Shown here: positions 36,264-43,446 of the stretch, in pieces
Numbering within the stretch: position 1 is the stretch's first letter
How the letters are laid out: every line of letters starts with the position of its first letter
DNA from: Clostridia bacterium
GTDB lineage: Bacteria > Bacillota > Clostridia > Christensenellales > Aristaeellaceae
DNA: 64,000 nt
Assembly: GCA_017509255.1 (NCBI GenBank)
Contig: JAFWQA010000029.1
Coordinates: forward strand, 1 to 64,000
Reading direction: 5' to 3'
Translations under genes and position numbers: made by a program
Notes under the pieces: generated by a model
What the model saw: the letters and a program-made list of their open reading frames with translations, nothing else
Databases searched by the model: none
Told to the model about the DNA's origin: nothing

Positions 36264-37928
36264 ATGAGAAAGATTCTCGCTGCCCTGCTGGCGCTCGCGA
36301 TGGTGCTGGCACTGGTTCCCGCTGTGATGGCTGAAGACGAAGTCATCACCGTGACCGTTTTCAAGGGAGATCCCGGCGATCAGCCCTTCGAAGACAACAA
36401 GATCTACAAGAAGATCGAAGAGGAATTCGGAATCAAGTTCGAGTTCGAGTTCCTGGCCGGCAACCTGGATGAAACGCTGGGCATCAAGATGTCCGACCGT
36501 GACAACCTGCCGGACCTGTTCGACGGCGGCAACAGCGCTGAGATGCTGGAGGACGCGGGCGTTCTGATCGACCTGCTGCCCTACATCTCCGAGGAAAAGA
36601 CCCCCAACATCTACAAGCACATCTACACCGATAACCGCATAGAGCAGCTTGTGGAAGACGGAAAACTGTACATCATCCCCAACTACGGCATCTACTACAA
36701 CGGAGAGATCCCGGCTTACAACGGCCCCGCTTTCCACATCCAGAAGAAAGTCCTCGCCTGGAACAACTACGTTGCCCCCAAGACGATGGATGAATACTTC
36801 GACCTGATCGAGCGCTACGTCGCCGAGAATCCCACCACCGCTGACGGCACCCCCTACACCGGATTTGCCATCCTGTGCGAAGGCTGGCGGCATTTCTGCC
36901 TGATCAACCCCGTGCAGCACCTGATCGGCCGTCCCAACGACGGTGAAGTCGTTGTCGACGTCAACGATCCCAACTACTACACCGAAACATTCATCAACAG
37001 AGCTTATGCCAAGCCCTACTACAAGAAGCTGAACGAGATCTTCAAGAAGGGCCTCATCAGCCGCGACACCTTCGCGATGAACTATGACCAGTACATCGCC
37101 GCCCTGTCCAACGGCACCGTGATCGGTATGTTCGACCAGGGCTGGGACTTCGGCACCGCCACCAGCGCCCTGAACGATGCCAAGATGTATGACTGCACCT
37201 ACGTCGCTCTGCCCCTGCTGTACGACGAGGATGACGTCGCCGGTATCGCTCTGCCCACCGAGAACTGGAAGATCGAAGAGCACTACATCAACGGCAAGGT
37301 CATGAACAAGGACCGCGGCGCCGGCATCTCCATCAGCTGCAAGTATCCGGAACGCATGGTCGCCCTGTACGAAGCTCTGCTGAGCGACGAGTGGCAGAAG
37401 ATCCTGCAGTGGGGTATCGAAGGCGAAGATTACTATGTTGAAAACGGCCGCATGCTGATGACCAAGGAACAGTATGAGAGCCGCTCCAATGCCGAATGGC
37501 AGCGCGCCAACACCGCCAACGCCATCTGGACCTCTCTGCCCAAGAAGCAGGGCATCATGGATGACGGCAATGCCTGGGCTCCCGATCAGCAGCCCGAAAT
37601 CAAGCAGGCCTTCATGTCCGACTACGACAAGGAATTCCTGGCTGCCGCCGGCAAGGGCGACTACATTGAGTTCTTCGGACCCGTCACTCCTCTGGCTCCC
37701 TACGGCGAAGCCTGGGAAATCAACAAGGGACCGATCCAGGACGATTATGATGAGTTCCTGCGTCTCCAGGATGAACTGCTGCCCGGCATCATCATGGCTG
37801 AAGATGACGCTGACTTCGACGCCAAGTGGGATTCTTTCGTCGAGCAGATCAATCCTTCCTGCGAAGTTTACAGCAAGTTCATGAACGAAGAGATCCTGAA
37901 GCTGGTTAAACTGGTGACCGGCGAATAA
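36264..37928 (+). CDS. Extracellular sugar-binding protein of a CUT1/LplA-type ABC transporter
   Basis: A 554-residue binding protein. The signal peptide ends ALVPAVMAEDE with a type I cleavage site and, like the paralogue at 14852, has no lipobox cysteine. The mature protein begins VITVTVFKGDPGDQPF and contains segments of LplA-like proteins (ERYVAENPTTADGTPYTGFA). Codons are strongly biased to C-ending forms, as expected for an abundant protein. AAGGAGG precedes the ATG. A hairpin between this gene and the permeases probably gives a high ratio of binding protein to permease. The ligand is unknown, likely a plant oligosaccharide. Confidence 0.9.
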   Translation: MRKILAALLALAMVLALVPAVMAEDEVITVTVFKGDPGDQPFEDNKIYKKIEEEFGIKFEFEFLAGNLDETLGIKMSDRDNLPDLFDGGNSAEMLEDAGVLIDLLPYISEEKTPNIYKHIYTDNRIEQLVEDGKLYIIPNYGIYYNGEIPAYNGPAFHIQKKVLAWNNYVAPKTMDEYFDLIERYVAENPTTADGTPYTGFAILCEGWRHFCLINPVQHLIGRPNDGEVVVDVNDPNYYTETFINRAYAKPYYKKLNEIFKKGLISRDTFAMNYDQYIAALSNGTVIGMFDQGWDFGTATSALNDAKMYDCTYVALPLLYDEDDVAGIALPTENWKIEEHYINGKVMNKDRGAGISISCKYPERMVALYEALLSDEWQKILQWGIEGEDYYVENGRMLMTKEQYESRSNAEWQRANTANAIWTSLPKKQGIMDDGNAWAPDQQPEIKQAFMSDYDKEFLAAAGKGDYIEFFGPVTPLAPYGEAWEINKGPIQDDYDEFLRLQDELLPGIIMAEDDADFDAKWDSFVEQINPSCEVYSKFMNEEILKLVKLVTGE

Positions 37929-37942
37929 TCAACTGTTTTTCC

Positions 37943-37978
37943 TCAAGGGGAGGGACTTGTCTCTCCCCTTGACTTTTT
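37943..37978 (+). terminator. Attenuating hairpin between binding protein and permease genes
   Basis: Stem TCAAGGGGAG / CTCCCCTTGA (ten pairs), loop of ten bases, then CTTTTT. Placed inside an operon, it should stop most transcripts and so leave the permeases at lower levels. Confidence 0.75.
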
Positions 37979-37995
37979 GAGAGGAGACATCGACC

Positions 37996-38952
37996 ATGAC
38001 CACAAAAGTGATCAATCCGGGTACGATCGCGCCAAAGAAAAAGAAGGGATTTTTCAGAACGCTGGGCAGGCAGTATCAGCTGATGATCATGTCCGTCCCG
38101 ATGCTGCTGTACGTCCTTCTCTTCAACTACGCGCCGATGTGGGGCTGGATCATCGCGTTTCAGGAATATAAGCCGGAGCTGGGTCTTCTGGGCAGCAAAT
38201 GGATCGGGATGAAGAACTTTGAGTTCCTCTTCAGCAAGCAGGACTTCATTCTTTCCATCCGCAACACCTTTGCCATGAGCCTGATCAACCTGGTTTTCGG
38301 CACGGTATCCGCGATCCTGCTGGCGATCCTGCTGAACGAAGTACGCAACCGCGCGTTCAAGCGTTCTGTTCAGACGATCACCTACCTGCCTCACTTCCTT
38401 TCCATGGTCATTGTTGTGGGCATGGCCCAGAATATTTTTGCCAGCAACGGTACGGCCAACGACATCCTGCTGGCGCTCGGCATCGTCAAGGAGCCGGTGT
38501 TCTGGCTGGGCAAGGGAGAGTATTTCTGGTGGCTGGTCGGCGTCATCAACGTCTGGAAGGAAGTCGGCTGGGGCACGATCATCTATATCGCCGCCATGAC
38601 ATCCATTGACCCGAGCCTGTACGAAGCCGCGGCCATCGACGGCGCGGGACGGTTCCAGCGGATCCTGCACGTGACGCTGCCCGGCATCAAATCCACCTTC
38701 ATGGTGCTGCTGATCATGAATATCGGCCACCTGATGGAGGCGGGCTTCGAGATCCAGTACCTGATGCGCAACGGTATGGTCATGAAGTATTCCGACACGA
38801 TCGACATCATGTCTCTGACCTACAGCTTCGGCGCCAGGCCGCAGTACGGCCGCGGCGTGGCTGCCGGTATGTTCAAGAGCATCGTGGGCATTATCCTGCT
38901 CCTCGGAGCGAACAGGATCGCCCGCGCGCTTGACGAAGAGACTCTGATATAA
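37996..38952 (+). CDS. CUT1 sugar ABC transporter permease (LplB-like)
   Basis: A 318-residue permease with about six helices; the first is MIMSVPMLLYVLLFNYAPMW. The coupling loop is LYEAAAIDGAGRFQRILHVT, and the tail ends RIARALDEETLI as in LplB proteins. It follows the binding protein across the attenuating hairpin and precedes the second permease by 14 bases. No ATPase is encoded nearby. Confidence 0.91.
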   Translation: MTTKVINPGTIAPKKKKGFFRTLGRQYQLMIMSVPMLLYVLLFNYAPMWGWIIAFQEYKPELGLLGSKWIGMKNFEFLFSKQDFILSIRNTFAMSLINLVFGTVSAILLAILLNEVRNRAFKRSVQTITYLPHFLSMVIVVGMAQNIFASNGTANDILLALGIVKEPVFWLGKGEYFWWLVGVINVWKEVGWGTIIYIAAMTSIDPSLYEAAAIDGAGRFQRILHVTLPGIKSTFMVLLIMNIGHLMEAGFEIQYLMRNGMVMKYSDTIDIMSLTYSFGARPQYGRGVAAGMFKSIVGIILLLGANRIARALDEETLI

Positions 38953-38966
38953 GGGAGGGATATCCT

Positions 38967-39884
38967 GTGACTGCTTTGACCGCAACGAAAAGAAAAGCCA
39001 AGAGACGGGATGTCGTTTTCCCGATCGTCAATACATGCATCCTGATCCTGATCTGCTTCATCACGCTGTATCCGGTGCTGAACACGGTGGCCTATTCCTT
39101 CAACGACGGCATGGACGCCCTGCGCGGAGGGATCGGCATCCTGCCCCGGAAGTTCAGCAACGAGGCCTATGTTTCCATCCTGAACGACCCGGCCACCTAT
39201 AAAGCCTTTGTGATCTCCCTGTCCAAGGCGGTGCTGACCACGCTGCTGAACCTGTTCTTCACCAGCATGCTGGCCTATGCCCTGTCCAGAAAGGAATACG
39301 TGCTGCGCAAGTTCATCACGGTCATCCTGGTGCTTACGATGTACGTGAACGCCGGCCTGATCCCGAACTACCTGCTGGTCGGCAAGTTCCTGGGGCTGCG
39401 GAATACCTACTGGGTCTACATCATCCCGACGATGTTCTCCTGCTTCAACATGATCGTGATCCGTACGTATATCGCCGGACTGCCGGACGCGCTGGTGGAA
39501 TCCGGCAAGATCGACGGCGCCGGGGACATCCGCTGCTTCTTCCAGATCATCCTGCCGCTGTGCCTGCCCGTTATGGCAACGGTCGCGCTGTTTGTGGCGG
39601 TCGGTGCCTGGAACAGCTGGTTCGACACCTATCTGTACAACGGCAGCAAAAAGGACCTGTACAGCCTGCAGTACCTGCTGAAGATGAAGCTGGCGACCAC
39701 GCAGAACCAGTCCAACGCCGCCGCGTCCTCCGCGGACGCGCTGGCCGCGCAGAAATCCAAGGTGGCGCCGATCACGATCCGCGCCGCGATCACGGTGGTA
39801 TCCTCAGTGCCGATCCTGGTCGTCTATCCTTTCCTGCAGAAGTATTTCGTCACAGGTATGGCGCTGGGAAGTGTAAAGGGGTAA
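38967..39884 (+). CDS. CUT1 sugar ABC transporter permease (YtcP-like)
   Basis: A 305-residue permease starting at a GTG with GGGAGGG upstream. Helices include TCILILICFITLYPVLNTVA; the coupling loop LVESGKIDGAGDIRCFFQII is a variant of the EAA loop (Ser-Gly for Ala-Ala). The C-terminus QKYFVTGMALGSVKG matches the YtcP group. It pairs with the LplB-like permease as the transmembrane heterodimer. Confidence 0.91.
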   Translation: MTALTATKRKAKRRDVVFPIVNTCILILICFITLYPVLNTVAYSFNDGMDALRGGIGILPRKFSNEAYVSILNDPATYKAFVISLSKAVLTTLLNLFFTSMLAYALSRKEYVLRKFITVILVLTMYVNAGLIPNYLLVGKFLGLRNTYWVYIIPTMFSCFNMIVIRTYIAGLPDALVESGKIDGAGDIRCFFQIILPLCLPVMATVALFVAVGAWNSWFDTYLYNGSKKDLYSLQYLLKMKLATTQNQSNAAASSADALAAQKSKVAPITIRAAITVVSSVPILVVYPFLQKYFVTGMALGSVKG

Positions 39885-39932
39885 AATACAGGAGACCCGT
39901 TACGTCTTGCCGGAGAACAGAGAGGAGCGAGT

Positions 39933-40835
39933 ATGGCAGAGCAGATCATCAGGGCGCTGAATACGCCCGGGCGGATCGAGGAGGGGTTCCGTGTCCTTCA
40001 GGGAAAAAAGGAATACGTGACCTATCTGGACGATTCGTCCTTCCGGCTCTGGTATTCCAATATTCCCTGGCGGTATGAAAGTCATTACCATTCCGCGGTC
40101 GAGATCCTGATGACGGTCAAGGGAACGGTGGAATACGAGGTCGGCGGACGGAAATACGTGATCCATGAGAATGAGATCCTGATCGTTCCGCCAGATACGG
40201 AGCACGGCCTGAGCATGGGGGAGGGCAGCAGCCGCTACCTGTTCCTGTTCGAGCCGGACACGATCTTCAGCATGAGCGATATGAAGCCTCTCTCCGGCGG
40301 ATTCAACAAGGTATTCTTCCTCAACGACGGGTCCGATACGCATATCGCGATCCGGGATATCCTGCAGCGGGCGGTCGACGTTTACGAAGAGCAGGACCTG
40401 ATGTGGAACACGGTCTGCTACAGCTGCATGATGCAGATGTACGCGCTGCTCGGCCAGAAGTACCTGGCAGGGGTGGTCCGGCCGAAGCATGAGTCGGAAA
40501 ACCATGTGGATTCGGAGATCATTACCAGCACGCTGACCTATATCAGCAATCATTACAGGGACGATCTCACGCTGGATCATGTGGCGGAGTTTGCCGGCTT
40601 CAGCCGGTACTACTTCTCCCGCACCTTCAAGAAGCACACGGGCTTTTCCTTCAAGGATTTCCTCTGCCAGAAGCGCCTGCAGGTCGCGATGGATCTGCTG
40701 ATCCATACCAACAAGTCCATGCGGGACGTGGCGGTGGAAAGCGGCTTCGGCAGCGTGGCGACCTTCAACCGCGTGTTCCGCGATCACAAGAACTGCACAC
40801 CGACCCAGTACCGCGCGATTTACGGATCGTACTGA
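39933..40835 (+). CDS. AraC-family regulator of the sugar-transport operon
   Basis: A 300-residue regulator. The cupin sensor has YESHYHSAVEILMTVKGTVE and ENEILIVPPDTEHGLS; the C-terminal DNA-binding part has LTLDHVAEFAGFSRYYFSRT and MRDVAVESGFGSVATFNRVF with the closing CTPTQYR. It starts 48 bases after the second permease and ends at a strong terminator, so it is the last gene of the transport operon and probably regulates it in response to the imported sugar. Confidence 0.9.
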   Translation: MAEQIIRALNTPGRIEEGFRVLQGKKEYVTYLDDSSFRLWYSNIPWRYESHYHSAVEILMTVKGTVEYEVGGRKYVIHENEILIVPPDTEHGLSMGEGSSRYLFLFEPDTIFSMSDMKPLSGGFNKVFFLNDGSDTHIAIRDILQRAVDVYEEQDLMWNTVCYSCMMQMYALLGQKYLAGVVRPKHESENHVDSEIITSTLTYISNHYRDDLTLDHVAEFAGFSRYYFSRTFKKHTGFSFKDFLCQKRLQVAMDLLIHTNKSMRDVAVESGFGSVATFNRVFRDHKNCTPTQYRAIYGSY

Positions 40836-40851
40836 ATCTGGTATGATCAAC

Positions 40852-40879
40852 GCCGGAGCAATGCTCCGGCCATTTTTTT
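40852..40879 (+). terminator. Intrinsic terminator after the AraC gene
   Basis: Stem GCCGGAGC / GCTCCGGC with a very small AAT loop, then CA and seven T. Confidence 0.88.
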
Positions 40880-40901
40880 GCCGACAGGGAGATAAACTGA
40901 T

Positions 40902-42272
40902 ATGACGCGTTCCGCCGGTTCCATGACCCGAGACCTGACCGAGGGCAGCGTGACGAAGCTGCTGTTCCGCTTCGCCTTCCCGCTGCTGATATCCAACGCG
41001 CTCCAGGCCATCTACAATATCGTGGACATGATCGTTGTCGGCCAGTATCTGGGCGGCACGGGCATGTCCGCCGTGTCCATCGGCGGCGACGTGCTGGGCC
41101 TGCTGACCTTCGTGGCCATGGGCTTTTCTTCCGCCGGGCAGGTGCTGATCGCCCAGGACGTCGGCGCGAAGGATATGGACGGCGTCCGGAAGACCATCGG
41201 CACCATGTTCACGCTGATGATCTCCTCCGCGGCCGTGATCTCCGTCATCTGTTACCTGCTGCGGCAGAGCATTCTGACCTGGCTGAACACGCCGGCGGAA
41301 TCCTATGCCTATACGCTGGACTATACGGTCACCTGTACCATGGGACTGGTGTTTATTTACGGCTATAACCTGGTCAGCGCGATCCTGCGCGGCATGGGGG
41401 ACAGCCGCCGGCCGTTTGTATTCATCGCCATCGCGGCGGTGCTGAACATGATCCTGGATATCCTGTTCGTGGCGGTGCTGCACATGGAGGTGTTCGGCGC
41501 GGCGCTGGCCACGGTGATCGGTCAGGGCGTCAGCTTCCTGATCTCCCTGGTCTACCTGTACCGCAAAAGGGAAAACTTCGGCTTTGACTTCCGCCCCTCC
41601 AGCTTCGTGCCGGACAGGCGCGCTGCCTCACGCCTGGTGGCGCTGGGCATCCCCATGACCATCCAGTCCGCCGCGATCCATTTCTCCAAGATCGTGCTGG
41701 CCCGCTGGATCAATGCCTCCGGCGTCGTCTATTCCGCGCTGGCGGGGATCTACAACAAGATCGGGATCATGAGCGGTATCGTATCCAATTCCTTCACCGC
41801 CGCAGGCAGCTCCATGGTCGGCCAGAATCTGGGAGCCGGCAAAACGGAGCGCGTACCGGTCATCCTGCGGGTGGTGTTCATCTGCGGCACGGTGATCTCC
41901 ACCGTGTTTACGGCGGTGCTGCTGCTCTGGCCGCGGGAGATCTATTCCCTGTTCACGACGGACGCGCCCGTGCTGGCGGCGGCCGGCGTGCTGACGCTTC
42001 CGACCATTCTGAATTTCTACGGGTCCGCCACGCGTTCCGTGGCCTTCTCCATCATCAACGGCTCCGGAAACACGAAGCTGAATCTGGCTGTGGCGCTGAT
42101 CGACGGCATGATCAGCCGCATCAGCATCGCAGCCCTGCTCGGCTTCGCCGCGGGCATGGGCTGCCAGGGCTTCTGGTGCGGCGACGCCATTTCCGGGTTC
42201 GTACCGATCTGCATCGGGCTCTGGTATCTGCTGACCGGCCGATGGAGGAAAGCCCGCCGGGCAATGTCCTGA
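40902..42272 (+). CDS. MATE-family efflux transporter
   Basis: A 456-residue polytopic membrane protein. Helix 1 reads FAFPLLISNALQAIYNIVDM, the first-repeat loop has GQVLIAQDVGAKDMDGV, and SAILRGMGDSRRPFVFIAIA is the usual mid-protein motif. It begins with an ATG behind AGGGAGA right after the terminator of the preceding operon; a separate promoter is not obvious, so it may rely on read-through. It is followed by its own terminator. The substrate is unknown. Confidence 0.9.
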   Translation: MTRSAGSMTRDLTEGSVTKLLFRFAFPLLISNALQAIYNIVDMIVVGQYLGGTGMSAVSIGGDVLGLLTFVAMGFSSAGQVLIAQDVGAKDMDGVRKTIGTMFTLMISSAAVISVICYLLRQSILTWLNTPAESYAYTLDYTVTCTMGLVFIYGYNLVSAILRGMGDSRRPFVFIAIAAVLNMILDILFVAVLHMEVFGAALATVIGQGVSFLISLVYLYRKRENFGFDFRPSSFVPDRRAASRLVALGIPMTIQSAAIHFSKIVLARWINASGVVYSALAGIYNKIGIMSGIVSNSFTAAGSSMVGQNLGAGKTERVPVILRVVFICGTVISTVFTAVLLLWPREIYSLFTTDAPVLAAAGVLTLPTILNFYGSATRSVAFSIINGSGNTKLNLAVALIDGMISRISIAALLGFAAGMGCQGFWCGDAISGFVPICIGLWYLLTGRWRKARRAMS

Positions 42273-42299
42273 GCCGGGCACGGAAAACAAGCCTGCAGA

Positions 42300-42329
42300 C
42301 CGGGAGCGGGAACGCTCCCGGCGTTTTTT
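42300..42329 (+). terminator. Intrinsic terminator after the MATE gene
   Basis: Stem CCGGGAGCG / CGCTCCCGG with loop GGAA, then CG and six T. Confidence 0.9.
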
Positions 42330-42360
42330 GTATCCCTTCTGTTTTTGCCCAGATAACACA

Positions 42361-42389
42361 TTGACTGGTGGTTTATACAGAGTTAGAAT
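42361..42389 (+). promoter_or_regulatory. Promoter of the small ORF-nrdG unit
   Basis: TTGACT (42361-42366), 17-base spacer, TAGAAT (42384-42389). The upstream bases AACACATTGACTGGTGG resemble AACATATTGACACAGTG at the nrdD promoter, hinting at shared control. Confidence 0.65.
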
Positions 42390-42435
42390 ACCACAGGTTG
42401 ATAGATTCATACACGGTGGAAATGGGGTTGTGTTC

Positions 42436-42579
42436 ATGGCGGAGACAGAACCGATGGAGATTCGTGAGGAAAAAAAGGGCCCGCAGGACAGTGTCCGGAG
42501 GATATCCTTTTCGGAGCCGGCCGCGGCGGACGATTTTGACGACTACATGGAGATGCTGAAGGAAATTCGCATCGGATGA
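42436..42579 (+). CDS. Small acidic protein upstream of nrdG, unknown function
   Basis: A 47-residue open frame beginning MAETEPMEIREEKKG and ending DDYMEMLKEIRIG. It is polar and highly charged, with no cysteine or membrane segment. It lies between the promoter at 42361 and nrdG, whose TTG is 19 bases after its stop. The ribosome site is weak (a G-rich stretch 8-16 bases upstream); a second ATG six codons in is possible. I do not recognise the family. Its place in the reductase locus suggests a small accessory or regulatory protein, or just a translated leader. Confidence 0.5.
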   Translation: MAETEPMEIREEKKGPQDSVRRISFSEPAAADDFDDYMEMLKEIRIG

Positions 42580-42598
42580 GCATTCGGAGGGAAGCGCT

Positions 42599-43294
42599 TT
42601 GAGGATCCACGGACTGCAGAAGATGACGCTGCTGGACTACCCGGGCCGGGTAGCCTGCACTGTTTTTCTGGGCGGATGTGATATGCGCTGTCCCTATTGC
42701 CATAACAGCGAGCTGCTGGATGCGGGCGCCCCGGGCGTGATGGAGGATCCTGAGCTGCTGGCCTTCCTGCAGAAGCGGAAGGGACTGCTGGACGGCGTGG
42801 CGATCACCGGCGGCGAGCCGCTTCTGCGGAAGGATCTGCCGGACCTGCTGGCCAGGATCCGGGACCTGGGCTATCCGGTCAAGCTGGATACCAACGGCGC
42901 GCATCCGGAGCAGCTGCGGGCGGTCGCGGAAAAGGGCCTGGTTCAGTATGTGGCCATGGATATCAAGAACAGCCCGGAGCGCTATGCCGAAACGATCGGC
43001 CTGCCCCGGTTTGACCTTGCGCCCGTCCGGGAGAGCGTGTCCTTCCTGATGAACGGGAGCACGGATTATGAATTCCGCACCACCACGGTGGCGGAGCTTC
43101 ACGACGAAAGCAGCTTCCGAGCCATCGGCGGGTGGATCGCCGGGGCGAAGAGATATTATATGCAGCGCTTTACGGACAGGGAGACGGTCCCGTTCCGCGG
43201 ACTGCACGCGCCGTCGGCGGAGCAGATGAAGGCCTGGCTGGCTGTCGTCCGGGAATATGTGCCGGCGGCGGAGCTCCGTGGCATTGACGACTGA
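42599..43294 (+). CDS. nrdG: Anaerobic ribonucleotide reductase-activating radical SAM protein
   Basis: A 231-residue activase. The [4Fe-4S] site is CDMRCPYC in the order CxxxCxxC; SAM-binding follows in AITGGEPLLRKDLP and VKLDTNGAHPEQL. It is longer than E. coli NrdG (154 residues), as in the Clostridial/archaeal form beginning GLQKMTLLDYPGRVACTVFL. It installs the glycyl radical on NrdD. The start is TTG at 42599, with CGGAGGG six to eight bases upstream. The nrdD gene has its own promoter 60 bases downstream. Confidence 0.93.
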   Translation: MRIHGLQKMTLLDYPGRVACTVFLGGCDMRCPYCHNSELLDAGAPGVMEDPELLAFLQKRKGLLDGVAITGGEPLLRKDLPDLLARIRDLGYPVKLDTNGAHPEQLRAVAEKGLVQYVAMDIKNSPERYAETIGLPRFDLAPVRESVSFLMNGSTDYEFRTTTVAELHDESSFRAIGGWIAGAKRYYMQRFTDRETVPFRGLHAPSAEQMKAWLAVVREYVPAAELRGIDD

Positions 43295-43308
43295 AAAAAG
43301 CCTTTAAC

Positions 43309-43324
43309 ACAAGATATTGTGTTT
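43309..43324. promoter_or_regulatory. NrdR box upstream of nrdD
   Basis: ACACAAGATATTGTGT matches the NrdR consensus ACACWATATWTWGTGT at both outer quartets, with ACACAA/TTGTGT arms. It lies 28 bases upstream of the nrdD -35. NrdR sites usually occur in pairs about 31 bases apart; a second clear copy is not seen. NrdR itself is not encoded here. Confidence 0.7.
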
Positions 43325-43351
43325 TGAAAAAGATTTTCTCACCAACATATT

Positions 43352-43381
43352 GACACAGTGAAAAAATATGTGCTATATTAG
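43352..43381 (+). promoter_or_regulatory. Promoter of nrdD
   Basis: Perfect TTGACA (43352-43357), 18-base spacer, TATATT (43376-43381), giving a leader of about 60 bases before the ATG at 43447. Confidence 0.8.
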
Positions 43382-43446
43382 TCTGGCACACGGCGGCGGC
43401 GTATTCCGCCGCGATCAAAACAGAAAAGACAGGGAGAGCGGGAAAA

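Noticed and set aside
43325..43380. Second NrdR box at the usual spacing
   Set aside because: No 16-base match with ACAC/GTGT ends is found about 31 bases from the first; only half-sites such as ATATGTGC.
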